The translations under genes were made by a program, and so were the position numbers. The notes beneath the pieces are model-generated. The model was not told where the DNA came from, made no database searches, and saw nothing but the letters and a program-made list of their open reading frames with translations. DNA of 64,000 nucleotides from Brachypodius melanocephalos (taxonomy: Eukaryota > Chordata > Aves > Passeriformes > Pycnonotidae): contig VZSR01000520.1 in the NCBI GenBank assembly GCA_013398615.1, forward strand, positions 23,166,551 to 23,230,550, in the 5' to 3' direction. Positions 12,601 through 27,600 of the stretch are shown piece after piece. Numbering within the stretch: the first letter of the stretch is position 1; each line of letters starts with the position of its first letter.

Positions 12601-15600
12601 TGTTGATAGCCTCTTCTGTTTTTTTGTTACACTTGGTAAGTTTCCAAATTCTAGCATATTTTCTATATGCAGTGAGATAACTAGAAGAATAGTGATTTCA
12701 TATAGAAAATTAAAAGCAGAATTAGATCTGTGACCAAAATCTCAATAATTCAAAAGACATTCCCTTGGACCTATTCAGTTCTTCCAAGTGTTAGTGTGAT
12801 ATAAATTAATGTCTTTTCCTCAGTCACTTAAAATCTGTGGGTTTGGAATTTTCATATTTGTTTAGATAAGTGAATAGCAGTAGCTAAATATTTTAAAACC
12901 TGAAAGCCAATGGAAAATGTGCTTTTGAAAACAGCGCTACCATAGATACATAGTCCTGGACATAGTAGTGAGTTGTAACAGATATATTGTGGTGATATAA
13001 TACTTACTTTTATGTTTAAGGGACTTCTGTCCTTTTGAAAATAACTTCTAATGCATCTGTACAAGATAGTTTGTCCCCTCCAACAGTACATTAGCTTTCT
13101 TTCTAGTATACACTCTATTTCTCATAAATTGTTGTATGGGGTATTCACTTGCTTCTGTAAAACTTTAATATTTCTATATGGTATTTTTTGTTTTATAGAT
13201 AAAGACTGCAAGAAAAGGGTTTAATGTTTCTGTTTAATCTCAGAATGTTAGTAAAAATTGTTTATGAGAAGTAATGTAATATAGAATCTGAAAATTACGA
13301 TGCACATAGATGTCAATGTATCTTTTATTAGGGGCTATACCTATAATCAGATGCTCAAGAGGAACTGCAGCTGAAATGGTGGCAGTGGTAAGAACAGTTT
13401 TCCTAAACACCCATCATTGCTTTACAACTTTCCAAACATCACTTTCACTTTTCTCAGTACTAGGCAGAGTCTAGTGTTATTGTATCCTTTTTGTTATGAA
13501 GGAAATAAAACTGGAAAAGAGATATATCCATTTTCCTTTCTGATTTGAGTTCCACAGAAGTCCTGTAGAAACTGTAATGTTGGGGAATCAGATAATGAGA
13601 AACTTAAACATAAATAATTATTCCTAATCTAGAGTTTATCAAGATTTTCTAATAGACATTATAATTAAGATGCATCTACAAAGTCTAAAAAGTGACTGTC
13701 GAGCCTGTGTTCTTCTGTGTGTATCAGTAAGAAAATTTATCTGTCTTACCAGGAAACCCTGTAAGTATAAGACATTTTTAGTATAGCAAATTAAAGTGAC
13801 ATTGAAGTTGATCATTAAATAGGGATGAAATGACCAAACTAAATCACAATTAACAATCTCTACAGAACTGTCTTCATTAGGAGTCACTGTGGTTCATTTC
13901 TTCCATCTCCTTTGCATCTTCTTTGTCAGTGAAATGATAATACTGCTTAAATCTAAGCATGCAGTGTGCTTGCACTCATATTGAGGATAATCTCACTTTT
14001 TGTGAAACAATTGTGTGGCAGTGTCTGACAGCCCAATTTGCTGCTCTTGATGCTTCCTACTGGTATTTTCTACTTGCATTTTTAGAGAAAGGGTGCTAGT
14101 TGTCTGGGAGATTAGTAGGCATAAAGGAAACATTTTCAGTGTAGTCCTGGACATAGATATAAATGCTAGAGGGACAAAATAGATGTAAGATTTCTTTCTT
14201 TCTTTCCCATGTGCACTGAACCTAGTTCCTGCATTTAAGACATTTATAAACTACAAAAACAGTACAATAAATCTTTTAGTGTTGATCATGTAAAGAGGTT
14301 AGGAAACGATTGTTTAAAAGTAGTGTTGTTTTTCTCCTCCTCAGAAATTGGATAAGAAGCTCAGAGAGAATCTAAGAGATGCCAGAAACAGTCTTTTTAC
14401 AGGTGACACACTTGGAGCTGGCCAGTTCAGGTATTGTGTTAGTAATTTTATTTTTCATGTTACAGTTGTCTGGGTAAGTCACCACTGTACTGAAAACTAT
14501 GTACAAGAATTTGGTTCAAATTCTATATTGAAAGAATTTACATACGTTCAAGGGAATTTTCCATTCCCACAGTATAATCCATTTAAAAACTTACAACTTT
14601 TAAGTGTATGGTCCTAGGACAGTAAATCAGAAATTATGTTATGAACCAGTTAATTTTGTTCAGCTTCTAAACCCAGCAAGAACCAAACTTCTGCAAACAC
14701 TCCGTTTAGAGGGCTATGAAATGCAGTTGGATGTCTGAACATGGTTCTGAGCAACTCTTAGTTCAAGATCCATTTTCTTGCTTGTGAACACTGTTAGCAG
14801 TTTGGTTATATCAAGAACAAGTGTTTTCCAGCTGATCCCTGTCTTAACCAGAGGAGAGCTGCTTGAGGACTACCACCTGGATAATTAAGGTCTGTTAATT
14901 CATGACCATTTGAATCCTTTGTGGATGCTTGTGAGCATCCCTGTATCCTGTTCCCTCAGATAGCTGAATACTCCACAGGCTGCCTTGGGAAGGTGTGTTC
15001 TGAGAGTTTATACTGTACATGAAAAGGAGATGTATTGGCAAGACTGTAGCTAAAGGCAACTTATTATCTGCTAACTGGGTATAAAACTGTCATCATAATT
15101 TTATCTCAAATTAAAATCAGAGCTTTGATAAAAGACACAAAAACATTGAGGTTGGCAAAAGGAATGAGAGTGAAAGGAGAGAGAATAGTTGTGAAATACC
15201 AGTTTCTTCATTTTCGTGGGAACTGAATTGTAAGCACTGCTTTTCCTTCAGAGGCATGGCTTGTTTTCCTGATAGTGTAGCATCACTGCCCTCAAAATTA
15301 AAATGCAAGGTAAAGGAAACATAGGAAACTTTAACCAGTTGAATGGCTCCAGATGTTTAGTTTGGTTTTTTAGAATCAGGTGACTAAGGCTCATGAGATT
15401 GTATATTTAAGTGAATATATTTACTGCAGGGAATTCCAGAGCATGGAATTTAAATGCTTTTACTCTGTTCAATTGCATTTTAACTGCATGTTTGTAGGGA
15501 TAATGTGCTTAAGATAAATGGTTGTTATAATGTTCTTTCAGCTCTTCCTGTCTTCACTATGAATTTTTTACGTAGCCGTAGCCCAAGACCTTTAGGCTTG

Positions 15601-18600
15601 AGTGCATTTTTTACCACAAAATTGGATATTGATGGAATTACCACAGTACATCTCAGAAGTTCATAATTTATTTTTGTATAGACTTTATATACAACCAAAG
15701 AGGAAAATGAAATTAGAAACCCTTGGAGATGAGATTTTATATTTGAGGATTGTAATGGGGATTAAGGTCAAATATTACCCACTGAAACAGTTTTTTGGAA
15801 CTCAAATGTGTATCCAGACAAAAATGTATTAGTTAATACCTAAAAAGTAGTTGCTATTCAGTGTTTTGACTTCAGCTCAATATTTATAATTGGTAATTTC
15901 TCTTAGTAAAAACTAAAATAATATTTTTATCATTACTGAGATTTGATTAATGGAATTTATCATAATGATCGGCCCCAGTTACTTTCAGGAAGGCTGGAGG
16001 AGTTCAGCTGTAGAGTGTTTTGCTTGAAATGTGATATAGAAGGTGGCTGATATCACTCAGCCTGTTACTTTAACCATGCTTTAACCATGTTTAAAGAAGT
16101 ACTAACACAGTGTCATTTTTTCAGCTTCCAAAGGCCCTTATTAGTCCTTGTTGACAGAAACATAGATTTAGCAACTCCTCTACATCATACTTGGACATAC
16201 CAAGCTTTAGTGCATGATGTTCTGGTAAGGATAAATCTGATTTTATTACCAAAACTATTTTTTCACTCAGTTTGCTGTTAAACTTATTACTAGATTCTTA
16301 ATCCAAAATCTGTTTTGTCTGTTTTATTTGGATGTTATTTTAGTAAGGAACAACGTGGAAGATTTTCTCTAGGTTTATTTAGCAATAATTTCTAAAATAT
16401 TTAAAATTTGAAATATTGGTATCATCAAAAGATCAATAATTCAGCCATCCTGGCTTTTTGTTCAGTAGCTCATGATCTGTATGTTATGTAATATCCAAAC
16501 TCCATTAAGTGCTATTCAGTTTTGAAAAAGAAATGTTTTTAATGTGGTTTTAAACCAGTTTTAGTTTGAACTTCTAGAAATATTTTTTCCTGGTTTTCTC
16601 CACAAGGTGGTGTAGGTGTTCAGTACAGAGTGGTGTATGGTCCTACTGTAAGCAATCTAAAACAGATTTTTTAAAATTTTTTTTTAAATTTAGATAGCCT
16701 TAAGCTGCCTTTATTTCCTCAAGTTTATTTTATAAAACCAGTAGTAGAAATATCCTTGAATGATAGCTCATTCTGTTTACCTCAGATTTGTGCATTTTGT
16801 GTATAGTTGTGGAGTAAATAATAAAGGAAAAAAGACTGAGACTAATTAGTATCTGGAAGCTTTTTATGTGCTGAGAATTCTTTGTGAAAACTATTTCAAT
16901 ATCTAGCTTTGAGAATTATTTTGAATTTATTATTGAGACTGTTAGAGGCATACATGAAATATGCACATGCACATTTGTGTTGATATACAAAGTTGATGGT
17001 GAACTGTCATACACAGTGTCCAGAAACTTGAATTGCTGCCATAAAAATATTTCAGCACTAACGGAATGTTTTAGGGCACTTGTAAATTTTATGTAATTAA
17101 TTCATTATCACAAGTCCTTTCCTCTTAAACTTACGGATGCTTTCTGCAAATAACAATTTTTGGCCTAGTTTCTTTAGGAAAGACACAGTTTGCACCAAGT
17201 TTTCTCCAGTAAGTGTTGAACTGGCTAGAGACTTGCAGGTAGAAGTAGTGAATTTCTACAGGTTTCTTTTTAAAGTACTGTTGGGGTGGTCTCAGGCAGG
17301 AGTTGGGCTGAGATTTCAGTTCATCAAGATGCAGAGTGATCAAAGATGTACTGTAAGCTGAGGACAACTAGTGCTACAAATAAGGTGAGGAATTGGAATA
17401 ACACTAGAAGGCTTACTCAAAGATCATTGGATCTCTAGTGCATCAGGCTTCTCTAGTTTCTCTGGACCAGCTTGCAAAATGTTGCATCTTAAAAGTGTAC
17501 AGGATTAGGAATATTTTTAATGAAATTGTAACCAAGTGGTCTGTGGTTCTGTGATAAGGGCAAAAGTTTAATTTCAAAACTAGTCAAGTTATTCACCTTG
17601 AAGGCAAGTCTGCCAAACTCTTCAGATAATGAGCATATTTCATGAAATAACTGCAGTAGTCTTTTAAGGGGTCATAAATTGTAACCACGAAAGTGTTACC
17701 AAGATATTGATTATATAAACTATACTTTCAAACACATTGAGTTTTGTTTAAGGTCTCAGTTACAGTAGTCCAGGAGTGCTGTGCAGTGTTGAACTACCCA
17801 GGCACAAAGTTGAGTGCTGCATCTGTTGAGATTATAACCATGCTGTTTCTGCACATAAACATACTTACATGAAAAGATCCCAATTTCTGAATAAAAAACC
17901 TTTCATCAGTGGATACAGAAAAATGAGAGGCATAGTTAGAAGGGCTTAATAAGGACAAATTGGGAATTGAAAGGAAGAATACTAATCAATAAGAATTATT
18001 TTAGGAAAACTTGTAAATGCCAAAACTAACTTGAAAACACAGGTCACTGGTGAGTGAGAATGATCCAAAACATAGATCTCCATTAAAAATTACAGCTGAT
18101 TTTGCAATCAAATTAATTATTTTCAAGTTTTTATCAAATATATGTACTTGAAAAATACAGGTTTTTTGCTGGAACATTAAACACCCCTTGTAATATGAGG
18201 TTTGTGCTCATCAACTGCATGTGTTTCCTTTGAGTAGCTACTTGGGTATGTTTCTGTTCTGGCATGGATCATTTGTAGTATTTAAGTCCCTGCCAAGGAA
18301 TAACTAGAAACATTTTAAAACTTTATTTGATAGTTTCATTCACAATGATCCATTTCTGTATACTTTAATGAAAATAATAAAGTGGTGTTTTATTTCTGGA
18401 AAAAATACCTGTTCTGAAGATTCATAATAGTTTCTGTGTAGTTGAAGATTTCACTATCATTATTTGTCAAGCAAGGAGCACCTTTGAAGTTTTCAATGTT
18501 CTTGAAAAGAGCTAGAACAAAGTCACTAAGGGGAATACTTGTTAATACTCTTAGTTGAAAACCAGAGAGAATAGGTAAGCTGCAGAAAATAAGGACAGTC

Positions 18601-21600
18601 TTTGGCAGTGAGGGAAAGAACTAGAAGATCCATAGGGAGCAGTGTGGTGACGTGAGCATAGTTGTGTCTTCTGGCAAAGCCATGTAAATGTTCATGCATC
18701 TGTGGAAGAAGAAAACCTATATGGAAAAATAGCAACTTTGTTGCAAAGTTTTGCTTTATCATGCATTCACTATTTTACTATTGCTCAAAAAATTAAGGAA
18801 GGAGCTGTGACAGTGTGGCTAAATAGTCCTCACAGAGAATAGTCCTGTTGCTGATGTCCTCAGCTTCTTCTAAATGAACAGACTTGGAAACGCCTTTTGT
18901 CTGTAACATAGAAACTTTTCTACTTCGACGTTTTGGAGAGTTGTTAGAGCACAGTCTTTGCTAAATAACTTAGTTTCTGTGCAGAAAACAGTGTTCAAAG
19001 TTCAGTGTCAGAAGAGTACTTGTATATGAGATAATCAGATGTCTTTGCTTAACATTTGCTGCCTCAATTAATATTGAACTGATCACAGTTCAGTAACTGT
19101 GAGTAATTTTGGAGTCCCTATATTGCTGTTGTTATTATCTAGTTAGCAGTTAACTAGTAAACTGTTTCGTGCCTACTTATGAAGTTTTAATAAATAGCTA
19201 TCTTAGTATTTTTTAAAAATTTACTAGAATATATATATTTTTGAGTAGAAAAGATTGAATAAGCAATTAAACTGTCAAATATTTATGTAAGATTCCCTTT
19301 ATTTTAGGATTTCCATTTGAATAGAGTTAACTTGGAAGAATCAGCAGGAACAGAAGGTACTCCAGCAGGTGCTAGACCTAAGAAAAAAAATAAGAAGTCC
19401 TATGATTTGACTACATCTGATAAATTCTGGCAAAAGCATAAGGGCAGGTAAGCTGTAAAGGTATACAGTTTGTATTAATTTAGTCAATATAAATTCTAAG
19501 TATTCTTCATATATGGTAGTTCTGATTTTAAGCTTATTTGAAAATATTTTCTAACTTGGGGGCTTTTTTTTTAAGGTGTACTGAGTCTGACTGAGATGAA
19601 GTTCATTTCTCCATAGCAGCCCTCACAGTGCTGTGCTTTGCATTGGCAGCTAGAAAGGTGTTGATAACACACCTGTATTTTGGCTACTGCTGAGCAGTGC
19701 GCCCACAGCGTCAGCCATGTCTCCCCAACCTTCCCCCTGACCAGCAGGCTGAGGGTGGTCAAGATCTTGGGAGGGACCATAGCCAGGACAGCTCACCCAA
19801 ACTGACCAGGGAGATACTCCATACCTTTCTGTACCATTCCGTTCCATACCACTGTTCAGCCGTAAAACCTAAGAGAAAGGAGAAAGGTGCAGCATTCAGT
19901 GGGGATTTTCTTAAATGCTTTTCTTCTGAAGCAACCACTCTGCCTACTGAACCCATGCATTCTGGGAATTGGCCAGACATCATCTGCTGGTGGGAAGTAG
20001 AGAATAAAACCTGTTGTTCTCCTTTGCTTTCACACATAAGCATTCCTTTTTTCAACTGCCTGTATCTTCACCCATGACTTTGGGGTTTTTTTTACCTTGC
20101 TTTCACCCCACCCAGTCATGCTGAGGGGAGGAGTGATAGAGTCACTTGGCACCTGCCATCCAACCAAGGTCAACCCACCACATAAGGAATGGTCGTTGCC
20201 AGTATTCATTGTCCATGATATTCGTCTGTTAGCTCTTTGTTACAGAGCTCAAAATTGTTCTTACCAAAATTACATCAAATTATTGAAAGCAATGAATACG
20301 TCTTAGAAAGTTTAAGTAAACCTTCAGTAGATGTCATTATTTTCAGTGATTTGATTCTGCTGCATGATTTGTGTATTGTTATTTCCAAAAGGTTTTTATT
20401 GTCTGGTTCTGGTACTTTAGTTTGTTGATTTAACTGAGCTTAATGCAGACTATTGCATTAGTCCTTTTCCAGAGGTGGCCGAGTCTGTTCAGCAAGAACT
20501 GGAATCTTACAGAGCCCAAGAAGATGAAGTCAAAAGACTTAAAAGTATCATGGTAAGTTTTATCACCTCTATGTGTTTTATGTAAAGCATAATAAATAAA
20601 AAATAAAGCATAGGGTTTGTAGAGATGTCTAGCCCACCCTGTCATCCCATGGGCAAAAATTTTCAGTGCATACTGAATTTTAGGCATGATATGATTTTAA
20701 AAGTAGGACCAGAAGTACCATATTTCATGAGAAGTTTCAATTCCCTGTTTATTGGCGTTGCAATTATATAACTTCCATACTAACTGAAAAACCCAATCCA
20801 GACATTAATACCATTATGAGAAAATAGGTTCTAAATGTACTGGCTTTATCTACGTGTGCAATACTTGTATTTAATTTGATTGGTTTTATTCCTCTTTTCA
20901 AACTCTTTCTCAAAACCCAGGGCATTGAAGGGGAGGATGAAGGAGCAATAAGTATGCTTTCAGATAATACAGCTAAGCTGACTTCAGCTGTCAGGTAAGT
21001 AGGCAATAATGCATTATTGTTTCATTATCTGTGAACCATTTCTAATTTTTTCTGTTATTGTACTTTCAGTATTCTTTGAAATAAATATCTTTAAATGTAG
21101 GCTGTTTGGCTCTAAAATATAGTTTAAATGCTTTATAATTCTGATAAAGTTAAATGCAGTGTCCTAAAGCAGTGCTTGCATATGTAACTTCCACAAGGTG
21201 TTTGACTTTGGAGTGTTTCTTCAGCAAAGACATAGATCTAAGTGCATCATAGATTTGCTTGCACTGTTCCACCAAAATTCCCAACCTCTATGTTCTTTCA
21301 TTTAAAAAAAGCAGTGAAATTCCCTTCTTGTGGTACAGTTATGAGAATTACATCTATACATTGTCAATTTTTAGTTCCAACTTTGTTCTGTAATTTTAGA
21401 TTTTAATAGCCTTTAAAAGTCCTTTCCAACCCAGACTGTTCTATAATTCTATAAATGTTTTATTACCTACTGCATACAGTACACAGTTCAACTAACAGTG
21501 CAAATCAGCAGGTTAGTTTGTATTTAATCTCTTCAGCTCTCTTCCAGAACTTTTGGAAAAGAAGAGGCTCATTGATCTCCATACAAATGTTGCAACAGCC

Positions 21601-24600
21601 GTTTTGGAGCACATAAAGGTACAATTGCTCTCTAACTTCAGTTTTCTGTCAGTAGTACTCTTTAACTGAAGGAATATATTTAAGGCAGTGAAGATAAGTA
21701 AGTGAGCCTTCTCAGTGGTGCTACTTCTTCAGAATTCACTGTGTAGCATTACTTAGTGTTGAAGGGTGAGAGAGAATGAATTTTGAATGACTCTGCATGG
21801 AAAGCGAAGATCACCAAGTTTTTTATCAGAATTTACTAGTATATTCTCATTTTTTTTAATGGTGGCCACGACTGTTACTGTCTTTCAAAAAATAAGTTTA
21901 TGATGGAAGTGTTTTATTTTGGAGATGTGTCATGCCAATTCATGACTTCAGTCTAAGCAATCTTCTGTGTTCTGTATGTGTTTGTCAGAAGGGCACTGTC
22001 GACTGCTCACCAGCAAAACTCATAACCAGAGGTGTGGCAATAATGATGCAAGTTACTGAAGTGATCTTTCCAGCAGGGTCTGTGTTAGATGTCTTGTGCA
22101 TAATTTAAGAACTTCACAAGGGGGTTTGTCTTTTCTGTTTTAAGTCTGCTGCTTTTGTCAGAGACCTTGCATTGGTGTCAAGTGAAGGCCCTGGTTACTG
22201 CTAGGATAACTTGGAAAATGGATTTGTTTTCATAGTGTGAGAACAGAGATTGTAGATGAGGCTTTCAGAAACGCTGAAATTCTTTTCAGTTTTAGAAAGT
22301 GCTTCAAGTGCTTCATTGCAAATCAATAATTAGACAGCTTTACCCCAAGCTACTTAAAATTCATGGAAGGCCATGTGTTTTGAAGGTAGCTTCAACATTC
22401 GTAAAGAATATAAGATCTGTCCTCAGTTATTATTGCTACTGAGTTTTTTTTAAGTACTCTATATGAGCAAAGGATTAATTCTGCAGTTAAGTGACTAAAT
22501 TAATTTTGCCTATTTATAAAGTTAGAGAAGAGGTAATAAGTGTCTCTCTCTGCTTAGCTCGTTGCTGTAGGGGCTAGTATATGGGCTTTTGCACTATTAG
22601 GTATGTTGATTTTCATACCTGACAATTTTAAAGCAGTACTTTAATACCACTGAAAAAAATTGAAGCCAGCAAATGATATTTTAATGCCTTGTCTGTAAAT
22701 TCACTTTTCTAAGATACTGGCATGATAAGGGCAGGCCTAGACCACTAGTATTCTATAGATGTTTTGTTGGTTGGAAAACAAGTTTCAGAACAAGATGTAG
22801 AATGGCAGTAAGATCAATTTGGCTTTCCAGTATCCTATTGGCAATGAACTGGAGTCAGATGCCTTAGGTGATACCAACACATTTGATTACCTAGAGGTGG
22901 GAGGAATTGCCTTATCTGGGCACTCAACCAGCCCTTGGCTTGCTGCTTTGATAGGGAGCCTGCTAGTAGGGAGTGTCCTAGGAGTGGTGGTCCATTCCTC
23001 CATGATTCTTAATTCTGGTACTGCAAAGTGCTCAGGCTCTTTACCTTCTTATTGTATAAATGCCAAAGAAAATTGTGAGACAAATGACCATGCAGTTTCT
23101 TCAATATCTTGATATGTACATCTCCATCATCTTTTCTCTTGATTTAGAAAACATCAGTTTATCTCCAGATATTTAGGAAACTCTTAAACTAATGCAGATG
23201 GACACGTTTTTTCTGTTGAAATTTGCCTATGGTAAATAACTGAATCCATGTAAAGTTTATTCCAACTGCTTTCTCCTGACCATTTTCTCCTCTCTTTTCA
23301 CTCTCCAATGTTAGAAAGAGTATCTTTCAATCCTGAGGTGTGGAATTTTAGTATGCAGGACATTATGGTACCTAATGGAGTCCTCAAAAATACTCTCAAA
23401 ACAGGCAGTGTCTCATCCAGTACTTTTAAAAGAAATTCTGATGAGACCTTGACTGTGTGGTTAATGGGTTTTGTATACAGTTAAATAATGAAAACTGATT
23501 AGGATAAGACAGAATTTGTTTTGCAAGTAAGCGCTGAGGTCATGAGGAGCTAGTGAGGCACCATGCTGTTCTTCAGGTTACTATATTTTCTCTTCTAAAA
23601 CAATCAAGAAGTTCATTTGTATTTCAAAATAGACTATTTGCATTATCCATTATGGGATTTTACTATATTAATTATTTGACCATTGTACTTCATTACATAT
23701 ATATGGATATGTGCAAAGAATGCACTGCTTTAGATATACTAAGTGAATTTAATTTTTCTTGGGGTCGTATTTTAATGTTCAGTTTACAGCTGCTTTCCAC
23801 ATTCTCTTGGATCATTTTCTAAGACACAGCAAGAGGAAACCAGAAATTAATCACATACTTATGGGTCTTGGCAGTTTTTTGGCTTAAGTTTTTAGTGAAA
23901 TAATGGAAAGTATGCATCACTTTTTCATGAAGCAAAACATCAAGTATTTATTGTCAGTGCTTAGTACAAATGCATCTTTGTTTTGCATTTATTGGTTTTT
24001 CCTCTGCTGAAGCTGGTGACTGAAGATCTGGACCCAACAGATAACAGAGCTAGAGTTGCCTATCTAGCTGCTTTAAAGTTTCAAGTAATGCTTATCTTTG
24101 CATGTCATTCTAATATGAATAGAATTACTGATGTATGTTAAATCATGAATATAAAAAGATGCACACATGTACTTTTCTAAAATGGTGGTTGAGGGGGTAG
24201 ATTAGATAACATCTTGCTAGAATTCCATAGATGTGAATTCACGTGGCAGATTTTTATATGAATTGCTGTCTGTCTTAAATTATTTGTATTTGTTCAGTTT
24301 AGGTTTTTTTTTTTTTAAATTCCTGTATGATTTTATTATATATCTCTACTTTTGCTTGATCTCAAGGTCTGATACTTTGAATGATCTCTTAATTGGGATT
24401 GACAATAGCCTTTCAGATTTTCAAATTAATATTTTTAAAGGAATTCCACTGTTTTAAGTACTCTCTTTAAAATAAAGTTACATTTTTGTCTTTCACCATG
24501 TGAAATGGTATGTGTTCGTGAAATGTGTATATCGCAGTGGGCCAGGCTGTTTTTTTGTAGTTCAGAACTGATAATTGAATAACCTTCTAGAAAAAAACAG

Positions 24601-27600
24601 CTTTTTCTGAGTTTAGTTACAGTGACCTTCCTGTCATCATTCTGTGCAGTTCAGTGAAAAGGAATTGGCTGTGACTGCCACTTCCAGCCTTCTTCCAGAG
24701 TTTCTCTTCCTCTTGATGGCAGCACACTATAATTACCTGACCAGCCTCCCTTGTTCTGGAGTCAGTTATTTCTGGTTGTTTTCTGTCAGCATCTTTGAAA
24801 TAGACCTCAGATAGTTTCTTAGAAAATGTCTTCTCTCTTCTGCATATTCTCTCTCTCTAAAATTAAGAACTTTATGTAGTGTAAAGAGGATAAAAGAGCT
24901 TCCAGCAAGTCTTTACAAAAATGACCTTCCAAGAGATTTTAATGGGTCCTGCTTCCACTTACGTGCTTTAAAAAGAAGGAATTTTGTGTTCATTTTGGAG
25001 TACAGTGCTCAAGCAGATTTTCTCATGCACTTCAGTAATTTTCCCAAAAATAAGTTTTGGCTTACAAACAGCCTATTTCTAAAGATGATGAGTTGAAAGC
25101 TTTCACAAATACTTTTTTTTTTAAAACAAGCTGAACTGTAGCACTTTAACTGCAATATAGAATCCTGTTCCTGAAAGGGCGGCCACAAAGGTCTCTTGAA
25201 TGAGATTGGTGTGGAATAAGATGTCATAGTAGAAAGTCAAGAGCAGGAAACAGAAAAAGAATAATGTAAATTTAATTTTTTTTTTTTTTTTGGTATTGAT
25301 TTTCTTCACATTGCTTGCCAGTTTGGCACCCATAAGAACCTATTCTTTGCTGTTTTTATTGAATTTACAGGATTGTTTAGCTCCTATTCCCCAGCTTTTC
25401 CTCTTGGCATGTCGGTGAGTTTGCCATTGAGTGAGCAAAATTGCACTTATTTAAATTAAATGGGACATCTGCTTCTTATCAGCACCTCTTAGACAAGTTG
25501 ACTCTTCGAGAAGTAACTGTCTCATTGATGTGGCATATCTGGGATATCTATCAAAAGGTAACTAGTAATGTTTAAGGCTATTCAGTTACCCATATGAAAT
25601 TTGATTAGGTGTCTACCTAATTCCTAACAAACCAGTATAAGAAAAATACTGCCCTAATTAGCATCTTTGCTAGTAACTTTCATTAGTTATCTAGCAAAGA
25701 GGCAGCTGAATAGACTTACTATATTGAGCTGTCTCTTTAGTTTGTCACATCCTGAGTCTCAAAAGTTTTACATTGCTGCTTACCTCTGATATCCCTATTG
25801 TGGATACAAAAAAACAATAGTGGATAGAAAAAAAATGTGGACCTGAAGTTTTGGAATTTTTGGTTTGGGGTTTTTTCTCCCAAAGAGTGCTGAGTTCACA
25901 CTTCAAAAGTAATTGTGCAAAATTTTTGAAGAGAGTGAGTGTACATGTTAATGTTTCAGTTTAGGCTCCAAGTATAGCACATCTATGCAACCAGTGAATT
26001 CTCTTTGCTGCTGGTAATCTGTTTTGTTCAGCAGCCATAGTCAAACAGCCAAAAAGTTGCACATGGCTGAGAAGAATTTTACCTAGCCTGTGCTTTGAGT
26101 AAGTTAACAATTGTCAGTCTGTTCTTAAAATTTAAAGTAACTGATGTTTGAATACAAAATTTTATTTAGAAGTTGATCTGTAAACAAATACAGAGAATCA
26201 GTGGATCTTTTTATGTTGTACATTTTTACATGCCATCTGAATGAATTTCTCATCAAGAGATCACCAGCTAAGATAATATGGGCTTTGCCAATTTCAACAG
26301 TAATATATTTAACTTTATAAGATCAAGTTTCCACATTTCAAGACAATCCCTTTTTTATTGGATGCCTTTTGTCTGGGAAAAATGTTTAAAACTTAAAAAC
26401 ATTGAATTTAGCCTCACATAACAAGATGCAAGTGTAGATAAAACACAAAAAGCAAGTGAATGTAATGGAAATACTTTAAAATGGTACTAGTTTCTTTGCA
26501 ATTGCTTTATGTCTCTAGAGAGATTTAAGGAAATGATAACACAGAAAATCTCCAAGATGCCGTAGAACTGAGGTCTTGCATGGTTTACCAGATACCAAAT
26601 TGTGTCTGATGTAAGGCCTTGGAAAAAGGCTGGTAGTTCTGTTATATGCAGACTTTTTAACTACTCTTTTAACATAAGCTCAAGGTAAATATAGCTTGAA
26701 AGAAGCTCTAGTTCTTCTGGTTGTTTTTTTTTTCTCTCGTTTCATGCACCTTCTATGTAGTCACAGTCACTATAACAATCAACAGAAGACATTCTTCTGC
26801 CTCTATAAGTAGCAGGGGGTCATTTCTGACTGCTCTTCATGGTAATTTATTTTATAAGCTGTAATTGCCACCATCCACAAAAGCTTTAAATTAAGTTGTT
26901 GCTTTGCAAGTAATTGCTCTCCTCAAGAAGCTCAGTAAGAGATGACTGAGAAATGGAAGTGTTGTATAGCTACCTGCACATAAGCTGATCACCATATGCT
27001 TCCAATATAAAAATATTCTTGTAATTCATATCTTTCTTACTTTGTTTTCTCCTCTAGCTCTTTGTTTGAGGAACTTACAGTATTCAGAAGGTGAAATATC
27101 CTGATAGCCTTACACTAGAGAAGTGCCCTTTTTCTTGAGAGAGAGAGGTGATAAAATAACTTTTTAAAATTATTTTTTATTTGTGATCTCAGGAATAATT
27201 TTAGCAGAATTCAGAAATTTGTGAAAACCAGAGTTTAAAATTTTTATGTACTGTCATTACAACAGCTACTGTACCAGATAAAAGGTGCCACAGCAGTTTT
27301 AAATGCTTTGGCATTATGAGGCAAAATTTCTCAAATCATTTAACCCAAGAAATGCAAGGTGACTCTTGCTCACACTGGCAATATCATTTCAGTCTCACAG
27401 TGGGGATGATGTGGAGCTGACACACTTCCAAAGCAGCGAGATGAAGATCCACTCTGCCAGTCTCCCATTTGAGCCAGTACATAGCAGAATGTGTTCAAAT
27501 ATCAGGATTTAGTTAGTTACCAGATACTAAGGTTTTGTAAGCCGAGTAGCTGTAACATTTGTTGTGATGCTACATTGTGATGTTCAAACACACATAATGA

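Noticed and set aside
19697..20077. 126-codon frame in intron 11, with overlapping minus-strand frames
   Set aside because: It lies inside the solo LTR, a non-coding long terminal repeat with TG...CA ends and a target-site duplication.
22819..23112. 97-codon frame in intron 14
   Set aside because: I considered an alternative exon or retrocopy. No known protein matches, no AG acceptor with a good tract sits at the right place, and including it would disrupt SCFD1.
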